A program made the position numbers and the translations under genes. A stretch of 64,000 nt of DNA from Desulfonatronospira thiodismutans ASO3-1. Lineage in GTDB: Bacteria > Desulfobacterota > Desulfovibrionia > Desulfovibrionales > Desulfonatronovibrionaceae. Under the pieces are notes generated by a model, which saw only the letters and a list, made by a program, of their open reading frames with translations, was not told the origin of the DNA and did not search any database. Each line of letters opens with the position of its first letter. Positions within the stretch are counted from its first letter, which is position 1. Shown piece after piece: positions 16,007 to 24,788 of this stretch. The stretch is from positions 364,001 to 428,000 of the forward strand of contig NZ_ACJN02000001.1 of NCBI RefSeq assembly GCF_000174435.1. The letters are read 5' to 3'.

Positions 16007-18106
16007 TTGATGGCCAAAAATCTATTCGTTATCAACACCGAACCCAGAAGCGGCAAATCAGCCGTCTGTCTGGGCCTGATGCAGATGCTCAGGCGCAATA
16101 TTCGCAAGGTGGGTTTTTTCAGACCCATCATCAATACTCTGCAGGAAGGCAAGGTGGACCACGACATCCACCTCATCCTGTCCAGGTTTCAGCTGCAGCA
16201 GTCTTATGAGGATGCTTACGCATATACCCTGGAAGAGGCCAGGGACCTCATCAACCAGGGCAAGCACTACGTGCTCATGGAAAATATCATGTCCAAGTAC
16301 AAGGCCCTGGAAAAAAACTGTGATTTTGTCCTGTGCGAGGGTACGGACTTCGTCGGCACGGATTCGGCCTTTGAATATGATATAAATGCCGAAATAGCCG
16401 CCAACCTGGGCTCACCAGTAATACTCATAACCAACGCCCAGAAAAAAAACCCCAAGCAGGTGGTATCCCAGACCCAGATGGCCATTGACAGCTTTATAGA
16501 AAAAGGCGTGGACATACTGGCCACCATCATCAACCGCTCCCGGGTGGAGGACAAGTATGAAATTTTGTCCGGGCTTCGCTGCAAGTTCCGGGACGAGGCC
16601 GACTGCCTGAGTTTTCTCATCCCCGAAGTGGAGTCTCTGGGCAGACCCACCATGCATGACGTGCACAAGTGGCTGGGAGGCGAAGTAATAAGCGGCCAGG
16701 ATTTTCTGGATGTCCAGGTGGACGATTACCTGGTGGCGGCCATGCAGGTGAACAACTTTCTGGATTATGTCACTCAGAACTCTCTGGTCATTACTCCTGG
16801 AGATCGCTCGGACATCCTGCTGGGTTGTTTTTCCACCCGCCAGTCCAGGGCGTATCCGGAAGTGGCCGGGATCGTTCTCACCGGCGGTATGCACCCGCCG
16901 GCCTCCATGACCAGACTGCTGGAAGGCTGGGCTGGAGTGCCCCTGCCCATCCTGGCTGTAGAAGGACATACATTCAAAGTAGCCCGCATACTTACGGAGC
17001 TTTACGGGCGCATCGACCCCGAGGATGAAAAGAAGGTGGCCACTGCCCTTGGCTCCTTTGAAGAACATGTGGATACCGAGGCACTGCTCAGCCGCCTGGA
17101 AGCCAAGCGGTCCACCCGGGTCACCCCCATTATGTTTGAATTCAGCCTCCTGGAAAAGGCCAAAGCGGACAAGAAACATATTGTCCTGCCCGAAGGCTCT
17201 TCGGACCGGGTCCTGCAGGCCGCGGATATCCTTCTTCGCCGGGGCATCGTGGACCTGACCATTCTGGGGGAGCCGGACAGGATGCGCACCAGGGCCTCCC
17301 AGATGGGGCTGCACCTGGAAAAGGCCCTGCTGTTGGACCCTACATCCTCCAAGGAGTTTGAAGACTACGCAGATACTTATCTGGAACTGCGCAAGGCCAA
17401 GGGCGTGACCCCGGAAGTGGCCAGGGACACCATGTCCGAACCTACTTATTTCGGGACCATGATGGTCTACAAAGAACATGCCCACGGCATGGTCTCCGGC
17501 TCCATCACCACCACCCAGCAGACCATTCGCCCGGCCCTGCAGTTCATCAGGACCAAGCCGGGTATCTCATTAGTGTCATCAGTATTTTTCATGTGCCTGC
17601 CGGACAGGGTATTGGTATTTGGCGACTGTGCAGTCAATCCCAACCCCTCTGCAGAGCAGCTGGCGGAAATCGCTATCTCGTCCAGCGAGACGGCAGTACA
17701 GTTCGGAGTGGAACCCAGGGTGGCCATGCTTTCCTATTCTACAGGAGAATCCGGTGCCGGGGAGGATGTCAAGAAAGTGCGCCAGGCGACGGAAATAGCC
17801 CGGTCCAAGGCCCCTGAACTGCTCCTGGAAGGCCCCATTCAATACGATGCTGCTTACGACCCTGAGGTGGCCAGGGCCAAGATGCCCGACTCCAAGGTCG
17901 CCGGCAGGGCTACCGTATACATATTTCCGGATCTCAATACCGGCAACAACACCTACAAGGCGGTCCAGCGCGCAGCCAACGCCGTGGCCATCGGCCCGGT
18001 GCTGCAGGGCCTGAACAAACCGGTCAACGACCTTTCCCGGGGATGCACAGTGGCCGACATTTTGAACACCGTGGCCATCACCGCCATTCAGGCCCAGCAT
18101 GCGTGA
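16007..18106 (+). CDS. pta: Phosphate acetyltransferase, long form with DRTGG domain
   Basis: 699 residues. It converts acetyl-CoA and phosphate to acetyl phosphate, the step before ATP formation by acetate kinase. Seen: an N-terminal dethiobiotin-synthetase-like P-loop region (NTEPRSGKSAVCLGLMQML), a central DRTGG-like domain (about 215-340), and the C-terminal catalytic domain (HIVLPEGSSDRVLQAADIL, PTYFGTMMVYKEHAHGMVSGS, PDLNTGNNTYKAVQRAANA). This is the three-domain architecture of enteric and Desulfovibrio Pta. AGGAG lies eight bases before ATG 16007. Confidence 0.93.
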   Translation: MMAKNLFVINTEPRSGKSAVCLGLMQMLRRNIRKVGFFRPIINTLQEGKVDHDIHLILSRFQLQQSYEDAYAYTLEEARDLINQGKHYVLMENIMSKYKALEKNCDFVLCEGTDFVGTDSAFEYDINAEIAANLGSPVILITNAQKKNPKQVVSQTQMAIDSFIEKGVDILATIINRSRVEDKYEILSGLRCKFRDEADCLSFLIPEVESLGRPTMHDVHKWLGGEVISGQDFLDVQVDDYLVAAMQVNNFLDYVTQNSLVITPGDRSDILLGCFSTRQSRAYPEVAGIVLTGGMHPPASMTRLLEGWAGVPLPILAVEGHTFKVARILTELYGRIDPEDEKKVATALGSFEEHVDTEALLSRLEAKRSTRVTPIMFEFSLLEKAKADKKHIVLPEGSSDRVLQAADILLRRGIVDLTILGEPDRMRTRASQMGLHLEKALLLDPTSSKEFEDYADTYLELRKAKGVTPEVARDTMSEPTYFGTMMVYKEHAHGMVSGSITTTQQTIRPALQFIRTKPGISLVSSVFFMCLPDRVLVFGDCAVNPNPSAEQLAEIAISSSETAVQFGVEPRVAMLSYSTGESGAGEDVKKVRQATEIARSKAPELLLEGPIQYDAAYDPEVARAKMPDSKVAGRATVYIFPDLNTGNNTYKAVQRAANAVAIGPVLQGLNKPVNDLSRGCTVADILNTVAITAIQAQHA

Positions 18107-18109
18107 TTT

Positions 18110-18180
18110 GTGGATTCTCGGATTGAGGGATTTAGGGATTCTCGGATTGAGGAATTCGGGGATTTTGGGATTCTGGAATT
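18110..18180. repeat. GATT-rich degenerate short tandem repeats
   Basis: Irregular 8-10 base units of the type GGATT(C/G)(T/A)(C/G)GG repeat after the pta stop. The same texture continues at 18440-18500 beyond the inserted element and returns at 28930-29020. The tract may have been split by the MITE-like insertion. Confidence 0.6.
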
Positions 18181-18439
18181 GTAACTATTCACCATCTGCA
18201 TCAGCTGGATAAAACGCCTGGTTGCGGATTCATGGTCCGGGGGCTTTGCAAATTGGGCGTAAACTGTCTGAACGACGTAGGAAGCGTTAATCAAAACCGT
18301 AAAACACCGAACTTGATTCAAAGCATGCTACAGAATATATCCTGCCTATCAAACCAGTGTGTAGGTTTTGATTTACGCTTCCTTGGAGTGAGTTTTTACG
18401 TCCTGTTTGCAAAGTTCCCGGACCATGGTGAATAGTTAC
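18181..18439. mobile_element. MITE-like element with 8-bp target duplication (copy 1)
   Basis: A 259-bp non-coding element. The ends are perfect inverted repeats GTAACTATTCACC (18181-18193) and GGTGAATAGTTAC (18427-18439). Arms continue inward with ATGGTCCGGG/CCCGGACCAT, CTTTGCAAA/TTTGCAAAG and ATCAAAACC/GGTTTTGAT, so one strand can fold into a long hairpin. The left arm has an extra 35 bases or so. The 8-bp sequence CTGGAATT occurs directly outside both ends (18173-18180 and 18440-18447), as expected of a target duplication. The GTAA ends and 8-bp duplication resemble IS66-family habits; no transposase is present. Confidence 0.75.
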
Positions 18440-18506
18440 CTGGAATTTAGGAATTCGGGAATTGAGAAATTTGAGCATTCAAGGATTAAAGGATTAGGAT
18501 AAAATT

Positions 18507-19721
18507 ATGATCATTCTGGTACTGAACTCTGGCAGTTCATCTGTAAAATATCAGCTCCTGGAGATGCAGGACAAAACCCTTCTGGCCTCCGGGCTGGTGG
18601 AACGCATCGGGCAGTCCGGTTCAGCCTACAAACATGAGCGCCTGCCTGGAACGGACACCAGCCAGGTGTTTTCAAACGAACAAGATATCCCGGATCACTC
18701 CACAGCCCTGGACCTGGTGGTAAAACTCATCACCGGAGAGCAGACCGGAGTAATAAAGGACGTCTCCAGCATAAACGGCATCGGCCACCGCATTGTTCAC
18801 GGGGGTGAAGACTTCAACACACCCATCCTGGTGGATGATGACGTTGTAGAAGGCATCCGGGCCCAGATACCCCTGGCCCCGCTGCACAACCCCGGCGGGC
18901 TGGCCGGCATAGAGACAGCCAAGAGGCTTATGCCCGGAATTCCCAATGTGGCCGTGTTCGATACCGCCTTTCACCAGACCATGCCCCCCGAGGCTTACCG
19001 CATGGCCATACCTGCAGAGCTTTACAGCGAACTGAAAATCAGGCGTTACGGCTTTCACGGCACCTCACACCTGTATGTGGCCAAGCAGTGCGCTGCTACT
19101 CTGGGCCAGACCCTGGAACAGACCAGCTGCATCACCGTGCACCTGGGCAACGGATGCTCCATGGCGGCAGTAAAACAGGGTCGCTGTGTGGACACCAGCA
19201 TGGGCCTGACTCCTCTGGCCGGGCTGGTCATGGGCACCCGCAGCGGTGACGTGGACCCGGCCCTGCATGCTTTTCTGACGGACAAAAAGGGGTATTCCAT
19301 TCAGGACATAGACAACCTGTTGAACAAGAAAAGCGGCCTCCTGGGACTGTGCGGCGACAATGACATGCGCGACATCCACGCCCGTATAGACAAAGGGGAC
19401 AGCGATGCTGAGCTGGCCCTGAAGATATTCTGCCGCAGGGTGACCCAGTACATAGGTCAGTACATGGCCATACTGGACAAAACCCAGGCCATCTGCTTTA
19501 CTGCCGGAGTGGGCGAAAACGATGAGCGGGTACGCGAGCTTTCCTGCGCCACTCTGTCCGGTCTGGGGGTAGTCCTGGATAAAAAGCGCAACCAGGAAGT
19601 CCGCAGAGGTGAGATATGTGAAATAAGCTCCCCGGAAAGCCGGGTAAAAGTGTTGGTCATCCCCACCAACGAAGAACTGGAAATAGCCACCCAGACTGCA
19701 CAAGTCCTGTCCAGTTCATAG
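18507..19721 (+). CDS. ackA: Acetate kinase
   Basis: 404 residues, full length. It makes ATP and acetate from acetyl phosphate and completes lactate oxidation. Seen: the start ILVLNSGSSSVKYQL, the family signature in GFHGTSHLYV, HLGNGCSMAA and the DTSMGLTPLAGLVMGTRSGD stretch, and the C-terminal FTAGVGEN motif. It is separated from pta by the 259-bp element and GATT tracts, so it may be less tightly co-transcribed than in relatives where pta and ackA are adjacent. Confidence 0.95.
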   Translation: MIILVLNSGSSSVKYQLLEMQDKTLLASGLVERIGQSGSAYKHERLPGTDTSQVFSNEQDIPDHSTALDLVVKLITGEQTGVIKDVSSINGIGHRIVHGGEDFNTPILVDDDVVEGIRAQIPLAPLHNPGGLAGIETAKRLMPGIPNVAVFDTAFHQTMPPEAYRMAIPAELYSELKIRRYGFHGTSHLYVAKQCAATLGQTLEQTSCITVHLGNGCSMAAVKQGRCVDTSMGLTPLAGLVMGTRSGDVDPALHAFLTDKKGYSIQDIDNLLNKKSGLLGLCGDNDMRDIHARIDKGDSDAELALKIFCRRVTQYIGQYMAILDKTQAICFTAGVGENDERVRELSCATLSGLGVVLDKKRNQEVRRGEICEISSPESRVKVLVIPTNEELEIATQTAQVLSSS

Positions 19722-19755
19722 TTCAACCGTGAACCATCAATCATAGAGGTACAAA

Positions 19756-20382
19756 ATGCAAAATGAAATGGTGGAAACCTTTACTGCCAAGGCCAAGGCT
19801 GTATCAGCAGAAGTCCGGCATATCAAAAGCATGCAGGAGGCCTTCGACTATACGGTCAACATCTGCGTGGACAAGGAGGCCTGTCAGTTTCTCATGGCCG
19901 GCTGTGAACTGCCGGTCTCTGACGAGGCCCAGCAGCTGTGTGAAATTAAGCCTGGAGAAAAAGTTATCGCTGCCCCGGCCCTGGACGACAAGAACCTTTC
20001 CGGGCTTACCTCCCAGGCGGAAAAACAGGGCATTACCACCATTACCAGTGAGCTGCGCCGCTACCTGGGGGGTATAGATATCGGTCTGGCTGTGGCTGAT
20101 CTGGGACTGGCGGAAACCGGCACCCTGGTACTTAAATCAGCCTCCGAGGACCTGAGGCTGGCCACCATGATCTGTGAGATAAATGTCATGGTTCTGCCTC
20201 TGTCCCGCATGCGCCAGGGCTCTTATGACGCCGAAAAAGAACTCTCGGAAATGCTGAGAGACGGGGCCAACTACCTGTCCTTTATCACCGGAGCCAGCCG
20301 CACCGCCGACATAGAAAGAGTACTGGCCCTTGGTGTGCACGGCCCCCTGGAACTTCACATATTGCTTTTGGAGGATGCCTGA
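19756..20382 (+). CDS. lutC: LUD-domain protein, LutC/YkgG-like L-lactate utilisation subunit
   Basis: 208 residues. LutC-type subunit of the LutABC L-lactate dehydrogenase complex. Seen: the C-terminal LUD pattern GIDIGLAVADLGLAETGTLV followed by LPLSRM and a final TGASRTADIERVLALGVHGP block, which is the family signature. AGAGG precedes the ATG by about eight bases. Its last base overlaps the start of the next gene (ATGC at 20382), so the two are coupled. Confidence 0.88.
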   Translation: MQNEMVETFTAKAKAVSAEVRHIKSMQEAFDYTVNICVDKEACQFLMAGCELPVSDEAQQLCEIKPGEKVIAAPALDDKNLSGLTSQAEKQGITTITSELRRYLGGIDIGLAVADLGLAETGTLVLKSASEDLRLATMICEINVMVLPLSRMRQGSYDAEKELSEMLRDGANYLSFITGASRTADIERVLALGVHGPLELHILLLEDA

Positions 20383-22541
20383 TGCTTAACGCAGACAATC
20401 TGAAAGACTACCTGAAAGAAATTGAAGAGCAACTGCAAAACGATTTTCAGCGCAAGACCCTGGATACTTTTGCAGTGGCCTACCGTACAGGACGGGCCAA
20501 TGCCTTCGCCGGAATGGATATAGACTCACTGGTAAAGGAAATAGCCGAGGCCAAGGACTCCTCCCTGTCCCGCATGGACGCCTTGTACAAGGAGTTCAAG
20601 AAAAACGCCGAGGCTTTGGGGGTAAAGGTTCATCTGGCCAAGGATCCCAAAGAGGCCAACGAGATAATCGCCTCCATAGCCAAAGAAAACAACTGCAAAA
20701 ATATTGTCAAAGCCAAGTCCATGACCGCCGAGGAAATCCATGTCAACACCCACCTGGAAAAGGAGGGGTACAGGATTGTGGAGACCGACCTGGGGGAATG
20801 GATAATCCAGCTTCGAAACGAGCCTCCTTCGCACATGGTCCTGCCGGCCATTCACCTTTCCAGATACCAGGTTGCAGACCTTTTTGAGGGAGTGACCAAG
20901 AAAAAGCAGGACACGGATGTACACAAGCTGGTCAAGGTGGCCAGGCGGGAACTGCGCAAGGAATACGCCTATGCCGACATGGGCATTACCGGAGCCAACT
21001 TCGCCATATCCGAAACCGCCACCCTGGGCATGATAACCAATGAAGGCAACGGACGTCTGGTGACCACGCTGCCCCGGGTACACGTGGCCCTGGTGGGCCT
21101 GGAAAAACTGGCTCCCAAGCTGAGAGACGCCCTGCGCCTTTTAAAGGCCCTGCCCCGCAATGCCACCGGCCAGCAGATAACCTCGTATGTCAGCTGGATC
21201 ACCGGACCCAATGAATGTAAAAGCGCACCGGATAACAAAAAGGTCATGCACGTGGTCTTTCTGGACAATGGCCGGCGCAAACTGTCCACGGACAGGAATT
21301 TCTCCCAGATCCTGCGCTGCATCCGCTGCGGTGCCTGCGCCAATGTCTGTCCGGTGTACCGCCTGGTGGGCGGGCACAAGTACGGCTACGTATACATCGG
21401 AGCCATCGGCCTGGTGGCCACATACTTTTTCCACGGCAAGGACAAGGCCAGACTTTTGGTGCAGAACTGCGTAAACTGCGGAGCCTGCAAGGAAATATGC
21501 GCTGCCGGAATCGACCTGCCAAGACTTATCAAAGACATTCACGCCCGGATCCAGGACGAGGATGGTCATCCCCCCAAGTCCAAACTTCTGGGCATGGTCA
21601 TGAAAAACCGCCGCCTTTTTCATTCGCTGCTTAAAAACATGCGCTTCGCCCAGCTGCCCTTTGCAGACACCGAGGCCAGATACGTGCGGCACCTGCCCTC
21701 CATCTTCATGAAGGACCAGGATTTCCGCAAATTGCCGGTCATAGCCTCAAAACCCTTCCGGGACCGCTGGGAGGATTTAAAGCCCAGAGTGACCCAGCCC
21801 CGGAAAAAGGTCGCCCTGTTCTCCGGCTGCGCCGTGGATTTTATTTACCCGGAACAGATGGAGGCTGCCTCGAAAATCCTGTCCAAGGGCCGGGGCATTG
21901 CCCAGGAGCACCCAATGGATCAGACCTGTTGCGGACTGCCCGCCCTGATGATGGGCGAGAAAAAGGCCGCCAGGGAAGTGGCCAGGCAGAACCTGGAGGC
22001 CATAAACCCCGACGATTTCGACCATATCATCACCCTGTGCGCTTCATGTGCCTCGCACCTGAAGCACGGCTACACAAAGCTTCTGGAAAAGGACAAGGAC
22101 CTGAAAGACAGGCTCAAGGCCTTTACCGGAAAAATAATCGATTTCAGCTCATATATCCGCGATGAAATGCGCCTGTCCTCCATGCTCTTTGAGCACTCCG
22201 GCAAAAAAGTGGGCTACCATTCACCGTGTCACCTGTGCCGTGGGCTGGAAGTCCGCGAAGCCCCGCGCAAAAATATCGCCCTGGCCCACGAGTATGTGCC
22301 CACTGACGAAGAAGAGGTCTGCTGCGGTTTCGGCGGAAGCTACTCCATGAACTTCCCTGCCGTATCCAGGACCCTGCTGGCCAAAAAAATGGCCAACCTG
22401 CAGGCCGGTCAGGTCTCGGCCGTGGCCACCGACTGCCCCGGATGCGTCATGCAGATCCGCGGCGGCATGGCCAAAGACGGCAAGGACATCAAGGTCAAGC
22501 ATATAGCCGAGCTCCTGGCTGAACAGCTGAAAAAAGGCTGA
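20382..22541 (+). CDS. Fused LutB/LutA-like L-lactate dehydrogenase iron-sulfur protein
   Basis: 719 residues. Residues 1-300 are a LUD (DUF162) domain with TGANFAISETATLGM. Then come two 4Fe-4S motifs (CIRCGACANVCP at about 310 and CVNCGACKEICAAG at about 364), and from about 480 two CCG domains (CCGLPALMMGEK, HSPCHLCRG, CCGFGGSYSMN, CPGCVMQIRGG). LutB normally lacks the CCG part and LutA is a separate protein; here the two are joined, which explains the lack of a separate lutA. It probably passes L-lactate electrons to the quinone pool or a heterodisulfide-reductase-like chain. Confidence 0.88.
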   Translation: MLNADNLKDYLKEIEEQLQNDFQRKTLDTFAVAYRTGRANAFAGMDIDSLVKEIAEAKDSSLSRMDALYKEFKKNAEALGVKVHLAKDPKEANEIIASIAKENNCKNIVKAKSMTAEEIHVNTHLEKEGYRIVETDLGEWIIQLRNEPPSHMVLPAIHLSRYQVADLFEGVTKKKQDTDVHKLVKVARRELRKEYAYADMGITGANFAISETATLGMITNEGNGRLVTTLPRVHVALVGLEKLAPKLRDALRLLKALPRNATGQQITSYVSWITGPNECKSAPDNKKVMHVVFLDNGRRKLSTDRNFSQILRCIRCGACANVCPVYRLVGGHKYGYVYIGAIGLVATYFFHGKDKARLLVQNCVNCGACKEICAAGIDLPRLIKDIHARIQDEDGHPPKSKLLGMVMKNRRLFHSLLKNMRFAQLPFADTEARYVRHLPSIFMKDQDFRKLPVIASKPFRDRWEDLKPRVTQPRKKVALFSGCAVDFIYPEQMEAASKILSKGRGIAQEHPMDQTCCGLPALMMGEKKAAREVARQNLEAINPDDFDHIITLCASCASHLKHGYTKLLEKDKDLKDRLKAFTGKIIDFSSYIRDEMRLSSMLFEHSGKKVGYHSPCHLCRGLEVREAPRKNIALAHEYVPTDEEEVCCGFGGSYSMNFPAVSRTLLAKKMANLQAGQVSAVATDCPGCVMQIRGGMAKDGKDIKVKHIAELLAEQLKKG

Positions 22542-22564
22542 TCGCATACCACCAGGCTCTTCAT

Positions 22565-22600
22565 GATACGCCTGCAAAAATAACTTTTTGCAGGCGTATC
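22565..22600. terminator. Perfect 16-bp hairpin ending the lactate operon
   Basis: GATACGCCTGCAAAAA and its exact complement around a TAAC loop, 24 bases after the stop of the lutB/A fusion. The T run is inside the stem, so it can work in both directions. The CTGCAAAAA/TTTTTGCAG core recurs at 40865 and 49917. Confidence 0.7.
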
Positions 22601-22660
22601 GAAATAGGAAAAGATGGTAATAAAGACAGTAATGCACCATTTTCAGTGGGAGGTGGAGTC

Positions 22661-22852
22661 ATGAGAGTGAGTTATGATGAAGCTGACGATATCCTCGTTA
22701 TTCGTCTTTCCAATAAAGAAATAACCAGAGAAACTTCCCAGGACTGGAATACACATATTAGTTATGCGGGGGATGGAACTGTCGTTGAAGTTGTCGTTCT
22801 TGATGCCTCTAAACAGGGGGCCTGGCCACTGCTTAGAAGTGAAGCTGCATAG
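22661..22852 (+). CDS. DUF2283 family small protein
   Basis: 63 residues from ATG 22661, which is preceded by GGGAGGTGGAGTC; an in-frame GTG at 22646 would lie ahead of that site and is rejected. Seen: MRVSYDEADDILVIRLSN and a late VEVVVLDASKQ segment, the usual DUF2283 pattern. Such proteins often accompany toxin-antitoxin-like DUF4258 genes, but no partner is evident. Function is unknown. Confidence 0.65.
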   Translation: MRVSYDEADDILVIRLSNKEITRETSQDWNTHISYAGDGTVVEVVVLDASKQGAWPLLRSEAA

Positions 22853-23129
22853 ATCTCGTAGATCTTCGCAGATGGCAGTATATTTTCTTTAATGACAGTT
22901 ATACATTTTCTGAACTTGCAGACAAAGACCAGCAGCACGTCCGGTTTTTATCCAGAGTTTACCTTGAGTTGCGTGATCGACAAACAGCCTGTCAAAAAAA
23001 CTTTTAAGAGACCTGACACGGGACAAAGATTCTATTTTTCATCCGACTATCGGAGGCGGTTCAGACTTTCAGCACCATAGTATAACCTGAGAATATGCAG
23101 AATTAAAACCTCAAAAATGGAGTAGGCAC
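22853..23129. other. Short spacer, possible gene remnant
   Basis: 277 bases between the DUF2283 gene and the radical SAM gene. One frame can be read as ...FSELADKDQQHVRFLSRVYL... without a start codon or ribosome-binding site, which could be a relic of a small partner gene. Nothing firmer is seen. Confidence 0.25.
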
Positions 23130-24065
23130 ATGCAGCCGGGTTACTTACAGGCGCTGGAAACAGGCGAGTTGAAGCGCAGGATCGACAAGGCCGGGCAGTG
23201 GTCAACCAGATGCTGCCTGTGCCCGCGCAACTGTGGGGTGAACAGGCTGGAGGGAGAACTGGGATTCTGCCGCACAGGCCCCCTGGCTCAGGTGGCCGCG
23301 TTCAATCTGCATTTCGGAGAGGAAGCCCCCCTGGTGGGTGAGAACGGTTCCGGAACAGTATTCTTCGGCCACTGCAACCTGGGCTGCGTCTTCTGCCAGA
23401 ACCACGACATAAGCGACAACCAGAGCACCCACCAGGAAGTGCACCCAAATCAGCTGGCCTGGATCTTCATGCAGCTGCAGAAACAGGGAGCGCACAATAT
23501 CAACCTGGTCACTCCTTCCCATGTGGTCCTGCAGGTCCTGCAGGCACTGGAACTGGCCGCTGGTGACGGGCTGAATATTCCCCTGGTATATAACACCAGC
23601 TCCTACGACGAAGTGCATACCCTGAAGCTTCTGGAGGGCATTGTGGACATATATCTGGCGGACTCCAAGTTTTTCTACAGCGAACAGGCCCGCAAATACG
23701 CAGACGCCCCGGACTACCCCCAGAAAGCAAAAGAGGCCATCCTGGAGATGCACCGCCAGGTGGGGGGACTGGAAACTGATGATCAGGGCATCGCCAGGAG
23801 GGGACTGATGATCCGGCACCTGGTCATGCCGGACAACCTGGCCGGCTCGGATGAGTGGCTGCAGTTTTTTGCAGAAAACCTGAGCAAGGATACCTTTTTA
23901 AACATCATGGGTCAGTACCGTCCGGCCGGCATGGCCCATAACTATCCGGAACTCCTGGGCCGGGTCAGCGGCAACCAGGTGGAGACCCTGAATAAAAAAG
24001 CCCGCAAACTCGGACTGACCAACCTGGACCAGAGGTCTTCGGGCATTTTCCGGCTGCTGGTTTAG
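23130..24065 (+). CDS. PflX-like radical SAM protein (COG1313 type)
   Basis: 311 residues. Seen: an N-terminal cysteine group CCLCPRNCGVNR plus GFCRTG, then the radical SAM CxxxCxxC in CNLGCVFCQN (about Cys87-94). The length and pattern match the uncharacterised pyruvate-formate-lyase-activase-like family. The target of the enzyme is not known. The last 160 bases of the gene belong to the direct repeat and recur as a fragment at 26096-26259; this copy is intact. Confidence 0.8.
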   Translation: MQPGYLQALETGELKRRIDKAGQWSTRCCLCPRNCGVNRLEGELGFCRTGPLAQVAAFNLHFGEEAPLVGENGSGTVFFGHCNLGCVFCQNHDISDNQSTHQEVHPNQLAWIFMQLQKQGAHNINLVTPSHVVLQVLQALELAAGDGLNIPLVYNTSSYDEVHTLKLLEGIVDIYLADSKFFYSEQARKYADAPDYPQKAKEAILEMHRQVGGLETDDQGIARRGLMIRHLVMPDNLAGSDEWLQFFAENLSKDTFLNIMGQYRPAGMAHNYPELLGRVSGNQVETLNKKARKLGLTNLDQRSSGIFRLLV

Positions 24066-24102
24066 TGGCTTACTCCTGAAAATCTGTCACAAAAAACAAT
24101 AA

Positions 24103-24433
24103 CCACGCGCTGCGCGTGGCAGGCCTTGGACAGGATTACCCCAGTTGAATGGAAGAGATTCAACGGGGCAAGCAGGATAAGCAATCAGCGGCCCCAGTGA
24201 AATCAACTGCGCTGTCCTTCGGAATTTCACAGGGCAAGCCGGAAGCCGCAGATTGCATTAACCATCCAGCACTCACTTTCTTCTTCATGAGTGCCGGAAA
24301 AAAGTGAGTGCTGGAGTGATTACCTTTTGGCCTGGCTTCCGCCTGTCCCGTTTTACCCGGTTAAACACGGCTATGCCGTAGACCAGAGGTCTGTTTAACT
24401 GGGTGAATTGCTCGCAGAGCAAGCCCCAAGGGC
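24103..24433. ncRNA. Strongly structured intergenic element (copy A), candidate RNA
   Basis: Seven foldable units in about 330 bases: CCACGCG/CGCGTGG (24103-24119); CCCC-GTTGAAT/ATTCAAC-GGGG (24139-24168); a long hairpin with GCAATC-A-GCGGC/GCCGC-A-GATTGC and inner GTGAAAT/ATTTCAC (24181-24256); a 14-bp stem CCAGCACTCACTTT (24266-24314); a three-way junction closed by CCC-GGTTAAAC/GTTTAAC-GGG with two inner hairpins (24356-24403); TTGCTC/GAGCAA (24408-24422); and GCCC/GGGC (24423-24433). Strand and function are unknown. Confidence 0.45.
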
Positions 24434-24542
24434 ATTAAACCGGGAGCCAGGACAAAAATGTTTTTCTCTTAATCAATCTCTTAATCCTGTTAATCCTGTC
24501 AAAAAAGCTCTTTTCTTTATTGGGTTGCGAGCAAAGCCCGAG

Positions 24543-24752
24543 TTAGATTTTCTGACTGAAGGCAGCTTCAGGGCATGGGCCAGTTCCAGCTGCAGCACCA
24601 GGGCGTCTTCACCTGTGTCGGTGTAATACTTCTCCCGCCTGCCCACTTCCTTGAATCCGCAGCTCTGGTACAGTCTTATGGCCGGGACATTGGACATGCG
24701 TACTTCCAGGGAAATCCACTGCACCCCGTGTATGCGGCAGTAGTCCAGAAGA
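24543..24752 (-). pseudogene. Truncated rimI copy (C-terminal fragment)
   Basis: Encodes only about the last 70 residues of the acetyltransferase (YCRIHGVQWISLEVRMSN... to LQLELAHALKL). The 5' part is replaced by the AAA ATPase cassette. Compared with the intact gene at 26758 it has lost one A near the 3' end, shifting the frame past the normal stop, plus several substitutions (for example YQSCGFKE for YQGFGFKE). It is decaying and not expected to be functional. Confidence 0.85.
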
Positions 24753-24788
24753 CGAGACCACAGCCGAGTTTGTTGTTCGGAAAACAGC

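Larger units (their letters stand above)
23902..24752. repeat. Long direct repeat, copy A
   Basis: About 851 bases nearly identical to 26096-26967. It covers the last 53 codons of the radical SAM gene, the structured spacer and the 3' part of rimI. Differences from copy B are few: single bases (for example GGCATGGCC versus GGCATTGCC), a short insertion in B at the first hairpin, and a one-base deletion in A near the rimI end. Outside these limits the sequences diverge at once. Confidence 0.9.

Noticed and set aside
22892-23080. 62-residue plus-strand frame.
   Set aside because: No ribosome-binding site, odd composition, and another frame of the same stretch looks at least as protein-like; recorded only as spacer.
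24356-24403. GTTAAAC...GTTTAAC arms resemble integron attC core sites.
   Set aside because: The order does not fit RYYYAAC then GTTRRRY, there is no integrase or cassette array nearby, and the fold is explained as a three-way junction.
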